This document shows, piece after piece, positions 34,201 through 47,600 of a stretch of DNA of 64,000 bases; position 1 is the first letter of the stretch; each line of letters begins with the position of its first letter. The position numbers and the translations under genes were made by a program. The notes below the pieces were generated by a model. It was not told the DNA's origin, searched no databases, and saw only the letters and a program-made list of their open reading frames with translations. The stretch comes from Ianthella basta (lineage: Eukaryota; Porifera; Demospongiae; Verongiida; Ianthellidae). The stretch covers positions 3,880,672 to 3,944,671 of the forward strand of contig OZ025885.1 in assembly GCA_964019415.1 (NCBI GenBank), in the 5' to 3' direction.

Positions 34201-37200
34201 TACAGAGTGAGCCCCAATGAATCGAGATGTGGTTGAGCAAATATTTCTAGTGCCCATACACTTTGTGCTGGTCATTCCTACGGTAATTCCCTTCTAATTT
34301 TTAGGATATCTTCATTCTCTATATGATCAAGGCTTCAGCAGAAACAGAGGCTCATCTTCAGTCATGCGAACTGCTTCCTTCTCTTGTCTTCACTCCTAAC
34401 CTCATAACTGGTGATCACACCTCTCGGGTCATCAGGAGGGTACCAGGAGACAACAAAAGAGTTATTTGTGGAATTTGAGAGTGTTGGGCAGAGCGGCGGG
34501 GAGGCAGCTGAATATGGAATGGAGAAAGAAAATAGTAGAACAGGTATTCATTGAACTACGTAGCTAGGGATGCTGCCTGGCACCCACAATACAAAACCAT
34601 GATACACTAACTGTAAGCCATTTACAAGCCTCCTCGGCAAGCAAACTAAACATACACTAGCAAAAACAGCAAAAACACTAAACAAATAAATGTTATCAGC
34701 ATTTCTCCTCCACTCACTGTTGTTGAGAGTCCTCATTGTGAAAGGCCTGGTGAACTCCCCTTGTCCAGCACTGGTGTTCCCTGCCACAGTGATGTTGTAC
34801 TCAGTGAATGGCACAAGACCTGTCAGCAGGTGTGAGGTGTCATTGCTGAAGAGCTCTGCAGTGTCTCTCTCACTGCCTGACTGTCTGATGACAGTGTAGC
34901 CAGTGATGACACCATTGTGGTCAGGGGCCAGGGGGTGGTCCCAGGTCACCAGCAAAGAGGTGGAACTAGGAGAAATCACGCTTACAAGCTGAGGAACACC
35001 AGGCACTGCACATAGTGAAAAGAGAGAGCTATCACTGACACAAGGTCTTCCTCGACACAAGAGGCAAATGAAACTGCCAAGAAGTCACCATGCACTCACC
35101 AGCATCCTCTGTGAGGACTGTGCACTCAAGGTCCTGAGTGAAGGGGCTGATCCCAATCTGATTGGTGGCTGCCAGTTGAATGCTGTACAGTACAGCTGAC
35201 TGAAGGTTCAATACAATGTACATTGTGGTGTTTGCGTCAGTGTAGTTTGTGGTTCTGCCCTCCAATGTGCTTGGGTCATAGTCTGCTACTGCATCCACTG
35301 GTCTGTACATGATGGTGTAGTTGGCAATGATGCCATTTGGTGGATCAGGTGATGACCATACCACTTCATAGGAAGTAGATGACAATGGCATAGCAACACA
35401 GCCTCGGGGTGGGGAGTCTGGAGCTGTGCAGGACAGAAACAATTATGCATGTATAGAAACTATACAGTTGTTATATCAAAATAGTAATGCTAATAAACAC
35501 TACTGAGCTACGTATGTAAATGGAAAGAGCTCTTTCTCATGTCTCACCGGCTGCCTCTGTCTGCACTGAGGGTGACGGCTGTGACATGTCACTCCGCCCC
35601 AGTTCATTGACAGCCTCCACAGTGTAACTGTAGGCCACAGATGGGATCAGGTTTGACACAATGACAGTGGTTGGGTTGTCAGTCATGGTGACAATCGGTA
35701 CAGGGTCAGTGCTGACTCCAGCTGTCTGACGTTGGGTTCTCCCTCCTCCCAGAGGTGGGTGGATCTGTGTCAGATTGGGCTGACGAGTTGAGGTGAAGTA
35801 GATAATGTTCTGTATGATAGGGCGGTTCCCATCAAATGGTACCACCCAGGACAGCACCTGACTCCTCTGAGTGTTGTTGGTGATAGTAACAGTAACTGGA
35901 GCATGAGGCACCTCTGTGCATGGAAGAGGAATGGAAGGGGGGTCACCAGAAAACATGGGTTAATTGTTCCTACTAATATGTGAATACAGTACCAGAGATG
36001 GCATCGAATGGCAATACTGTATGGCAGGAATGGGCAGAAGAATGAGGTGAATGTTCTGTGACTTTTTGTACTACGTAAGCAAATTTAAACACAATCACTT
36101 TCAGCAAAGAGACTCACCTAAAATGAAGACAGGGACGTTGTCTGAAATCAAAGTGAAGTTTTGAACAAATAGTGCTCCCACTTCACAGGTGTAGTTGGCT
36201 GTGTCTGTTTTCAGGAGTGGGGGCACCAGTGTCAGCTCACTCACAGCCTCAAAGTACTCCAGACCCTCCTGAGGGATGGGCTCAAAGTTGGTGCTTAGGA
36301 TACTGCTGAAAGGGTAGGTGTTTGCTGGGTCCTGCCTTCTGAAGGTGGTGATACTGATGTGGGAGTCATCTGGAGATAGTGGAGTGCCATCCTTTCTCCA
36401 TTGTAAGGTGGAGAGGGGGTAGCCTTGGAGGGAGCAGCTCAGGGTGACATTGTCAGTGCTGTTGATGACAATGTCCACTTGTGGTGAGGTTGACAGGAAC
36501 ATGGGAGGCACTGCAGGAGCAATCAGCAGCATACCATCACTGACTGCACCCACCACATAACACACCATGTACAGCACACTGCACAGCACATTGCACTACA
36601 TCAGCACTGTCTGCACTCACTCACCTTGCACAGCCAAGGGGGCAGAGGCTGTGTCTGAACCATGTCTGTTCTCAGCAAGACACATGTATGTTCCCCTGTC
36701 TTCAAACTGGACATCTCTGACAACCAGCCTGCCATAGTCACCAGGACTTGTAGAATCAGTGATTTGGTACTTTGCACCATCTGTTATCATACTCTCTGTG
36801 CCATTGACAGACCCAACAGTTGTGGTGATACCATCGGCATTGATAAAGTACCATGTCAGTGAGTGAAGAGGTTCGGCCAGTGCATAGCAGTCCAAGCTAA
36901 CATCCATACCATTCACCACTTGTTGGCGGATATGAGGTCGGATTATTCTAGGGGGTCCTGTGAAAGCAGGACATCAGACATAGCAATGATGTGCACCGTA
37001 TGCAAGAATCACATGCAGAGGCACAAACGCAAACATGACTAGGCGATGACCTGCATGGAACAGCTGATAAACAGCATATGCCACTGACCTTCAATGACAA
37101 GTGCAATAACAGAATAATCACTTCCTGCTTCGTTGGTAGCTGTCATCGAGTATGTGCCTTCAAAGTCACTGTTCAGACCAGAAAGAGTAAGGTTCAATCG

Positions 37201-40200
37201 ATCACCACTGAACAGCCCAGTGAGGTTGGAGAAGTTGGTTGCCAAAGAGTCAGTTGAAATGCTGGAGTTGCCTCCTTTCAAGTCTGTAAAAGTCCAGTGG
37301 ATGTTTTGTGTTTGCACCTCTGGGGAGGCATCCAAGATGGCAAAGGCTATGGTGACACTCAACATCTCAATACCTACAATCCTTTCTTGAACAGCTTCCA
37401 CAGTGGGAGGAACTGAGGGAAGAGGAGGAGTGGAAGGAACAACACAAGTTGTACTAGGAGCTATGCAATTGGTAATGTGATCTGGTGGTGTGAGGTGAAC
37501 ACTGTACAGCGTATGTTACACCATACGTAGGAAGATAGTTGAGATACATTCTATAGAAATGTAGTAAGTAGTACAGTGGGCTAGGTGTGGTGGGTCTACA
37601 GTATATCTGTGTGGTGTTGTGTGGTGTCTCCTGCAGTACCTTGTACAGTGAGTGTTGCACTGCTGCTGGGGGATGGTCCTACACCATTGCTGGCACTGCA
37701 AGTGTAGACTCCTTCATGGAATGCCCTCACTGCTGAGTCAATGGTCAGTACAGATGACACAGTGAAGTTGGCCCCAGGAGTGTCCTCTATAGTGAAGTCG
37801 GCTGAGGGTCCTGTCCAGGAGATTGTTGGCACTGGGTTGCCCTGTGCAGTGCAGCTGAATGTGGCTGGACTTGACTGGTTCACAGTCAGGTTCACTGGAG
37901 GACCTCGAATGAAGGGTGGGGCTGAAAGGGATGGAGGGGAGGGAGAGGGGCAGAAAGTGGGAACAGGAGATACACTTAGGGGAGGGTTTGAAGAATGATG
38001 TTGGAGAAGGATCAGGAGGCATGATGAAAAGAACCCGCTAAATGTGTGAGCGAGCAGATGAGGATGTACGTACGTATGTACTGTACAGTGCAGACAAGAA
38101 AAGTGAACACATAATAATGTGCTCCCATCAAAAGTGGTAGTGACTCACAAAATACAACCACTTCTGCTGTTCTGTTGGCTGTGTCCACTACATTCTCAGC
38201 CACACATGTGTAGTTCCCTATTCCCTCCAAGAACGGACTGGACACAGTCAGAGTGCTCTCCACTACACGTTCACCTATTTCACTGCTAGTGACTGATATC
38301 TGACTGCCCATCATCAGCTCAACATTGTCCTTGTACCAGGTGATGTTTGGTCGAGGGCTGGCAGTGGCAATGCAGGACAGTACCAGGTTGTTAGGGAAAG
38401 TGACAGTTGTTGGCTCCAACTCCTGTAGGAAGGTGGGGGCAACTGCAGAAAGAGAGAAGAGCAGGAAGGATCTAGCAACTTGACCTGGTCAATATGTGTC
38501 TTCAAACTGTGCTTCCCATATAGCTCATACACAATCTCTGATGACACCTACCTTGGACAAACAAAGAGAAGTACCCTATGCCTTCAGCCTCTTCCGTATC
38601 GTTACCACTCCCCACAGTGTTGACGGCCACACACTGGTACATGTCTCCTGGTGTGTTCCTTGTGTCATTGTCCATCACATTGGTATATGTCAGCATCCTT
38701 GTGGTCCGGTACACTGGTCCCATGTAGTCCACCTGGGTGGTCACCTCAGGGAGAAGGACAACACGCCTGTCAGAGGAGGGGCTGAGCTCCAGCCCATTCC
38801 TTCTCCAGGAGAGGCTTGCAGCAGGAACACCAAATGCACTGCAGGAGAAGGTCACATTCTGGCCTTCGTTCACCACATACAGCTCTTGAAACGTGGAGAC
38901 ATCAATCTCAGCACGAACTGTGGCAGGGCAGAATAGTGTAGAAGACACAATGAAAGAAGGTGCCAGCTATACACCCATCAGTGGATATGGTTGATTGTCT
39001 CCCTTACATAGCATGATTAAAACATATCGCACTAACAAGTTATATTGTATATGTGGTTCCAAATACATTATGTATATGACTGGCTATTACCACTTGCAGT
39101 GCACAGTCAGGCTGTTCATGTCAGTGGCACTGCCCAGACAAAGAGGACTGCAGACACAAGCAAATACTTAGGACTGTATACCAAGATTACTGGCACATGT
39201 GCAGCAGTATATACAGTACCCTAACCCTAACCCCAAGTATACACAAGTAGTCTTCAGTAGTCATGACTAGTAACTGGTGTTATGAGGTGTGCACACTAGT
39301 GCATAGTCATGTTCTTATGTCTATAGTACTCTGGTCATGTGCAGTGAGCTACAGTCAGTGACTGTTCTGTGATGTTCATAACTCATATCCCTGTGTTTGA
39401 TGTGCACATTCTCTCAAGCTCTCCCTAACATACCACTTCACCTCACCTTGCACTTGCAGAGTAGCTGCTGCTTGGTCTGTGTAAGTGGACCCATTACTGT
39501 TCATGTTGCTAGCCATACATGTCACCACTGTTCCACTGTCTAACACAGTCACATTGTGGAGAGTGACAGTGCGGGTCACCTCCAAAGCTGTTGTGGGTGT
39601 GGCCTCTGTCATCAGGGTCTGGTTCCCAATGGTGTATGAAGCAGTCACTCCTGACAGTTGGATGTTGAGGGTTGTCTCAGGAAAGCCACGGGCAAGACAA
39701 ATAAAGGTGACATTGTCATCAACAGCAGCCATTACTTGAGCAATTTTAAGACCACTGATTAAGGCAGATGGAGCAACTGTGGATGAAAGAAGTGCAACAC
39801 GCATGGTCTGAGGCACTGGCACTGTCCATAACGAGGATGCCAGTGACACACCAGCACCTGTTGAGGCCACTGCATGCATGAATGAGTTACCTACCATCAC
39901 AAACTAAAAATGCAACTTGTGAAGACATGAAATGGATAAAGGCTATGCCTGTGTATTAGCATTGTTTGCTGCATCCTTCTCTCTACTTGCACTAATGCTG
40001 GCAAGATGACCCCTTGCAACTGCAGCTGGTACTGCATTTCTCCCTTCACATATCACAGACACTCCACAGGCACCCATGGTGGTCCTCATCAATCACTGTG
40101 TACATGCAATTTGTGCTTGTGGCCTGTGTTCACATTTTCACGGTACACCATGCACACTATAACTAGTGCATTCACTGTGTGGAGATGCACAAGTGAATGG

Positions 40201-42567
40201 ACACACATTCAGTATACACACAACTCTGCAAAAGTGACTGTGCCTCAAATGCCAAATGAGAGATGTATCTGAAGATTTAGACTACTCAGCAATCGGGTGC
40301 TTTGCGTCCTTGAGCCTTGTGCTCTAAACCTCAGAGACACTTCTTGGTGGAATTTACATGCAACTATGTACAGTACTTACTTACTATCAGATACATGCAA
40401 ACACTATACGCATACATAATACGTACATATAACACAGTTAGCTTGCAGTGCACTTACCAAAGGAGCTAACAACCACTGTGTTATCTGGAGTTGGTGGTAC
40501 ACGATCGTCAAATGTTGGCAAAAGGAGTGTTCCATAGTACCCCACTCTAAGAGAGGCTGACCCAGCAGGGATGGTGTAGGTCTGTCCAGCATTGGTCCTT
40601 GTAGCAATGTTAAACAGACTAGAGCCATCAGTAGTGAAGCTTGGATCGTCTTCACTGTACAACCAGACACCAAAATAAAAGTTCCCTTTGAACCTTGCCT
40701 CCAGTACCAGATCAGTACTATTGTCCAGTACCACATACCGGGGGGTCACTCGGACAGGAGGGGGAGGGGGGAACTCTGCACAGGGAGTTCAAGACAGAGT
40801 GATGAGCCATGCTCAAAACCAGGATTGAAAATTTGTAGGAACTTGTAAACTACATGCTGACTTGTGCAAGTACGCTGAAAGAAAATTTAACAGCAACAAC
40901 TCAAGGTACATATGTTGGAGCAACCTGCAACTCAGTGACACTTTCACTGTATGGCTGATGGAACTTAAACCAAATCTCATGGACAGGGCAGTACAGGACC
41001 AGGACAGTACATGCCTAATTGAAGAGTTGTATGTTCATGATTCATTGTGTTTTGGAGTGACTAAACATTTTCCATTATATCCTTGTACTGTGTTTGTCCC
41101 AATAGTGGCCTGGGGCCTCAATTCCTGGACTCTGCATACGTATATGTACCAGTATCTAGTAAGAGATCAACTTCCCACATTGTTCGCTGTCAGTGAAGCT
41201 GACTTCAGATTCACCCATCACAACACTGTTACTGTATATAGCTGTATACGCATGTCACTCTTTTCTCATGCTATGTATATACAGCCTGTAACCCGCCCTC
41301 GTACTCCGCAATTATCAGCTGGACACCGCCTAACTTTGAATGATGATTGAAGACTATCTTCTGTGAAGGTGAATGAAACACTGCCATGATTTGCTCCAAT
41401 AACTTTGACCAGTGAGCAGTGACACGTGGAATGATCTGACAGCATCAAACCTCATCATGCACAGCCAAACTACTGTACTACACATCTACAATCATGAATT
41501 TAACATAGCAAAGCATGGCCATCTCCTGCATCAAGGCACAAGATTCAAGATCCAGTGATTATGGGATGTCCCAAGATCAAGCCCAGGCCATGGCAGCAAA
41601 TATTCAGTGATAGCACCCCCTGACAACAAACACTGCCCCACTGAACAAATAACAAACTGATTTACTAACTGATTTACTGACTGATTGCTGTATGTGTGTT
41701 TGTGTTGTATCCCTAGGTACTGTGCGTGTATATGGGCAGCTGGAAGAGTAGCCTCCTGGCTAAAGCCCTTCCCATGTTAAATAAGATTCCAAATCCAAAT
41801 CCAAATGTATACAGGCATGTAGTCCTCACCTGATCCATAGAGATACAAGTCACTGGTTGTGTTCTCATTTGTATCACTTGTGTTGGCAAAGCAGTGGTAG
41901 ACACCATCATGGACTGGGTGGAAGTTGAGAAACTGTAACTGAATACTCTTCTCTACTGATGAATGGGCTATTTCAGTTAGTGTAGTGTTCACCAGGGCCC
42001 CATCACTGATCACCGCCCCATCCTTGTAGAAGTAGCCAGTGAATGCATCAGTTGAGTGAGTAATGGAACAACTAATGCTGAAAGCAGCTCCAATGTTGAG
42101 GTTGTAGTGAGTTGGGAGGAAAACTGCAACACGGTTGGATGACAGCACTTCAAATGGTGGAGTTAACATAGGGTCCACCGTGAGACCTGTATAGATGAGC
42201 GTTAGATACAAGAAACAGCATGTGTACATATACAGGGGTATAGGGCATATACTGCAGTATGTACATGCAGATACAGATGGAATACCAGCACAATTTACAG
42301 AAGATGAGGACCACCAAGGGTACCAGTAAAGTGTTCGTGGTAGAAATCACCAGTTGCAAATGTCAGGACCACCAAATGCAGCGTGTGCAGGGGCACAGCC
42401 TTGCACCCTTGTGCTCTAGCATATAAGCTGCACTTGTTGCTTCATCCTGCCCCAACTTGTGCCTATGCTGGTCCTGATCCAGCAAATTGGGCTGGTATAT
42501 GGATATACTATACGTATATCATAGTTACAGGTAAATTCTAACCTTGAGCCATTGCCAGCAGAGTCAT
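31214..42567 (-). CDS. Gene A: large Ig/FN3 receptor with tyrosine-motif tail
   Basis: Twenty-two phase-consistent exons: 42567-42543, 42186-41830, 40775-40458, 39776-39447, 38917-38552, 38442-38149, 37921-37640, 37412-37089, 36957-36625, 36510-36118, 35913-35548, 35423-35100, 35005-34718, 34507-34401, 33996-33738, 33400-33292, 33032-32927, 32810-32616, 32530-32452, 32294-32236, 32132-31708, 31589-31214; about 1904 residues. Order: Ig (9-127), an unassigned module (128-233), six Ig-like exons with usual Cys pairs (234-657, 766-1007), one Ig-like exon without the Cys pair (658-765), three one-exon FN3 domains (1008-1333), a split FN3 (1334-1455), a juxtamembrane region resembling receptor phosphatase ectodomains (1456-1638), a membrane-proximal domain and TM (about 1741-1772). 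The tail has YDEYVDM, TYEVPP and TYRNPE, likely SH2/PTB sites. No kinase or phosphatase domain. The start is uncertain: the signal exon looks decayed. Confidence 0.8.
39219..39234. repeat. Short telomere-like tract
   Basis: CCCTAACCCTAACCCC, two and a half TTAGGG-type units, in an intron of gene A. Too short to imply telomere origin. Confidence 0.6.
41690..41812 (+). mobile_element. Possible LINE 3' tail in intron of gene A
   Basis: CTCCTGGCTAAAGCCCTTCC..TTAAATAAG followed by CCAAAT repeats resembles the 3' ends of CR1/L2-type elements, which finish in short tandem repeats. No RT is attached. Confidence 0.35.
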
Positions 42568-44686
42568 TGCCAGGACACCTAAACATGTTGGACAAGATTG
42601 CAAGGCACCATGACACAGTGACAGTCACTAGCTGTAGTGCGATATACATCAAAAGAAACGCAACTATAGTTAACACTGTGCATAGCTAGTGGGAATGGAA
42701 TGTGTGATGCACTGCTTTTAGAGTGCTAATGAAATCACTCTTAGCCACTGCAGGTCTTCTGGGAGCAGAACAGGGTGATGCTCTGCATGTGCCAAATGCA
42801 TACTCTTGAACACAGTTGACACACAATCATAAGTAGCTAGCATTCAGAATGTAAGCCAAGATGAACTCAGTTTATATATAATGGACAGGCCTTCCTGGTT
42901 CTCATGTGCTGTTGGCACTTGCAGGCAACAGTTATGTTCCCAGTTTCAAGGAATGTGTGTAGCTACAATACATGCATTGGTAGCTAGATGGATAGGCAAT
43001 GTGCTGTGACAGACCTTAGGTATGTAGAGGGGTTAGCTAATGAATTTTGAGCCAACACGTAACAGGTCAATAGATGGATCTGCTACGCGTTCGCTCAAGA
43101 AGCATTAGCTGATTTGCTTCAGCTGGTTAGCTAAAATGAATGATTTGCTATCATGAGCCTCAAGTCTATGGCTTCTGTTTAATTCAGGCTTACACCTCTG
43201 TACGCTTTGTGGTACGTGCTAGATGTAGCTAGACGGAGGATACCTGCCACTTAAGTATAAGCTTCGTACTAACAAAAGTCTACGAAGTTAGTGAAATGAT
43301 ACTCAGCTTCACTTGTTTGTTAGCCCATGGCCTAGTCACGGACACAGCTACAGTCTCCGGCTACAGGAGCACTTCGTATTGGGCAACGGGTAGAAGAGCG
43401 TCACCTCCTTGCGATCACACATCAAAGCAGACGGCACGTTACTCACCTGTAGCCAGCGGCGACCAGGGGAGCGCCCTCCGCCTCTTGTCCAACATACCGC
43501 CCTAACCATAGATGCCCAAACGAAAGGTAGGATCCATTATGACGTCATACGTGGGACGCATTGTACATTGCACGTACGTCATAGACTGTGGGGGTTGCTA
43601 TCTATGCATAGTTACCATAGGTATGGCACGTATACAATGGCATCTAAGGGCAACTGAGAACAGGTAACATTCCAAACCGCCATTTGTGTACGTACATGGG
43701 AGTTCATGTACTCACTGATCAATCTTGATGAGTGCATGTGCAAGGAATAGCTGCACTGCCTTGGAAAGCATTCAGGATTGGGACAGTTCGCAGACTAAAT
43801 TGGGAAAATAAATATATATAGGAACAAATCCAAGTTGCAAAATGTCACAAATTTCTTCTCATTTCTCATCTCATATCTATAGCTATTGTGTGCAAACACC
43901 ATAATGATTCACGTGCCTGTTTTCAAGTTGTACAGTAGTAACTACTCAGTAAAATCATGGTGGTTTCAAACAACCAGTGGTGGTCCAGGATCACCAAGTA
44001 TATCACCCTGAGCTAGATACTGCTTACTGACTTACTTACTGTTTACTGTTACTTACTGTTTCTCCCCCCAGATTGCACAAGGTATATTTCAATACTGACA
44101 TAATCTAGTGTGGTGCTTGCTGCTAGCTGGGGCACTGTAAATGAAATCATGATAGCCACAGAAACAGCTTTTGATTACCAAATTGTGGTTGCATGACCAT
44201 TTACTCATGCATAGCATAAAATACTCTGCTTCATGGCATTCCCAGCATAATCACAAACACCGCACCATCACATAAGCATTCCATACCTGGCAAGTCAAAC
44301 TACATAATCAAGAGCCCAGTTAATCTGGTTCTAAACTCCAAATTGCACCAACTGCCAACTAGCTACACTGTACGCACACACACCTTTTCAACTACCTATA
44401 CAGTGGAATTGAATTGGGTTGTAGTGGTACTGTCAGTTTATTGTACAAGCCTTGTACATTTTGTAGTGTTTATGCAGTATATTTGCTTCTATTGAGTTTA
44501 ATGATAGTATACTCACACAGACCAAATGTTGTCACAACCTGCATGTGAATACAAATTAATGTAACTTCAGAAATCAGACCACCTCAAAATAAGACCACTT
44601 TGATCAGTGCTTGGTACTGCTATAAACTACCACTACAACAGTCCTACAGCCAGTATTAAAATATTATAATAACACCCTTTTCCATT
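42568..44686. promoter_or_regulatory. Gene A upstream region with CRE-like palindrome
   Basis: About 2.1 kb between genes C and A. A GC-richer stretch at 43440-43660 has a perfect TGACGTCA (43540-43547), a binding site for bZIP factors, plus several ACGT repeats. On the minus strand an ATG-bearing segment near 43511 ends at a good donor (CTACAG-GTGAGT, 43451), which could be a 5' non-coding exon of gene A. Joined to the phase-1 acceptor before 42577 it does not keep frame. The remainder shows no gene. Confidence 0.35.
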
Positions 44687-47600
44687 CTATGGCCTACAAG
44701 CTGATGAGGGGAACTTGGAGTGCACAAAGTCAGTTGCCAGTAGGTTGTTCTCTGGTCTGACTTTGTAGTCTTGCCAGTTGCCTTCAATAATGTTGGGGCC
44801 CCCAAACCAGTCTCCAGCATAAATGCATGGTCCAGGGTGGCTGAATTGCCAGGTGAGTGGGAACCATGTTCCTGCAATGGCCCTCTCTTTGGCAGTGTTG
44901 GGATGAAACACAACCTCATACATTTGTCTTCCTGTGACTACTGACAAGTCATGACTACCACACGAGAGTGGCCGCACTTCTGCAGGTACATTCCACAACT
45001 GACCTGCACATATGAAGTTAACACAAGTTCTTAGATCACATTAACAACAGATTTATAACATCCTACTTCATTCATGTGTACAAATAATTATGCTCCTACA
45101 TGCAAATGCAAAATTATAAGCACAAACTTCATTTTGTTAATGTCTGATATGCAGCATAGTACAAGATACATAATGTTATGACTAAATACACAAGTGGTGG
45201 TTGCTATGTGCATGGTTGCAAGATGTTATATAAAGGTTTGCTGTGATGCAAAATATTGCAACATATTTATGCTGGACTCACCCAGAATGCCATGAGACTG
45301 TGATAACGCTTCTGACACAAGAAGATAGAGGTGATTCTGATTCACTGCAGCTCTTGATGGAATGCAGGACACCTTGATGACTGGGGAGAATCCCTTTGCA
45401 CCCTCTTGCCTTGAGATCGTCAGCGATTTATCAGTTGACTTAAACTCAAACTGGTACTGGCCAATCATTGAAGAGCCTGAACTAGCATTCACTCCATTGA
45501 TTGTTGCAGAACATTGCTGAGCTGTAAACACTACTTTGATGCACTGTGATGTACTATTGTCAATCAGTGTAATGCCCACAGCTGATATTTGGGATGTGCC
45601 TACACTGATATAATACTGGACATTGACACTTATCCATGTATCTGACAACAAGCTGAAAGTTGGGCCATACTCCCCAAACATTCTGTAGCAAATGTATAGT
45701 TTCTCATAACTCTCATTTGCCAGCCTTTCCCTTAGTGGAGCAGTAACATTGAGTGGTGCAATGAGAAAGGTGCTCTGAGTGAGTAAGTCAACTTCACTGG
45801 TATCTATAAACAGCACATGGAAAGTCCATTTATTAGCATGCAGTCATTTGACATAATAATTGTAAGTGTTCTTTACCAGTTAGCTGCAAGCTCTTCCCTT
45901 GGTTTGAAAAGAGAAGCCCTGCACAGAAAGAGTTAACCAATTCTATGATAAATATTGAACTAGTGATAGCATGCAAAGATAATAACTCTTACTTCCATAA
46001 TCAGGTGGAGCATATCCTTGTGCTAAAGATCTCTTGAAGTACAATTGCTGATCATTCAGAATCCTCTGGCAAGTCGAATCTGGAAGGCGAAGGTCTTCAC
46101 AGCATATGATGATAGGCCAAAGATCTTTAGCGTAATGTTCAAAATATCTTTTCCTGGGATCGTCTTTTATATCACGCCCACCACTTGTTACAGTCGTTAG
46201 CAGGATATCCTTGCTGTCATAACAGCACTTACCAATAATTTGGTTGTCGTTACTTGTATCCCTGCAATGTATAAAATGAACAGCTAATGTAACCACTGTG
46301 ATGTTATTTACCTGAACAAGTGTATACAATCATTTCATAGTTTTTAATTGCTCATTGTCACTTTACAATCAATCATGTGAGTACAGATGTTAGAAGAATG
46401 TATTCTCATTTGTAGGATGATGCAAAATCTATATATGAAGTGAAGCATGTACAAATCCCCTGTTGTGATACGTACTTTTTTGAGTGATACCGGTATGTAG
46501 ATTGCAAAGTGCTAATGATACCTGGGACTGAAAACAATCGAATCCATTTCTGCCTATTAGAATATATTTTACATTGCTGTTTACTGAGCCTCCATGTGCA
46601 TGGAATTACATACACTAGCCTACATACTCACCTTTGCAGGAAGCATTGCTTGGCACCAGGATTGAGATAGCAATTGAATGGATTGGTAGGATTCACAATG
46701 CATCCGGAATCAACAACCAGACTTGGATCAAGAAAGGCTTGCCTCATTGTAGCAGGGCAGGGTATTCTCTTGGTAAAAACCCTGTCAAGCTTTGGGATGG
46801 TGTTTGTACACTGTGTTGCAGTTATTGACACCTGTGGAGAATTCACTGACTTTGGTATAAATGCTACAAGTGGGCTGCTTGTGAACATGTCAGCTCCGAT
46901 AACGGACACTTTGAAGAACAGTAGAACTGGAACTGGAGTGTTAATCTCCATCAGACCTACATTAACTGACAGATCAACCACTGCAGCTTCATCACTTAGG
47001 AGTGGGTGAAAATCCAATGCATTACTGCCCTCGTAAGGCTCTACAAGAAGTTCCCTGTCCAAATCAATTGTTTTCCATCCAGACTCCACTCCGTGGTTGA
47101 TAAGAGTAGACTCAGATGACAGATAATGCATGGTGATGTTCACCTCAATGTTGTCACCCTGGAAAGGAATAACTTGGTCATGGGCAAAGTTTTCCTTCAC
47201 TTTCCAGGTTATGCAAAATCTTTCTCCAGAATTCAGTACAGGCTTGCTCATAGGTATGCCACAATCTAAGTCTTCTTCAGTAATCATCAGTGCACCTTCC
47301 ATGAATAGCCGGGGTGGGTCTGTAGGAATTGATTGTATCAGATCAGAGTTTGGTCGTTAACGTAATTATTGTAATGAATATTTCAAGTAGGAAGAGGAAC
47401 AATTAATATTCATGTCAGCACTTTTGCAGGCTTACCTACTCTGTACTGTGCACTGAATGTACACACACCAGTTCTGTGTGCAACAGTAAAGGTGACATTG
47501 AGCATTCCCACACTTTTAGGATGAAACAGAGGTACTGGGCAGATTGCAGTTACTGCTGCTGCTGTGAAATAGCAATTGAGATCCTGACCACTATCACCAA

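Noticed and set aside
38496-38936. 146-codon plus-strand frame
   Set aside because: Antisense to an Ig exon of gene A whose phase and cysteines are clear.
39219-39234. Chromosome-end or fusion signal
   Set aside because: Only about two and a half CCCTAA units inside an intron.
31214-42567. Gene A as a receptor tyrosine phosphatase
   Set aside because: The juxtamembrane exons resemble that class, but the tail ends 125 residues after the TM with no HCxxGxxR motif or phosphatase domain.
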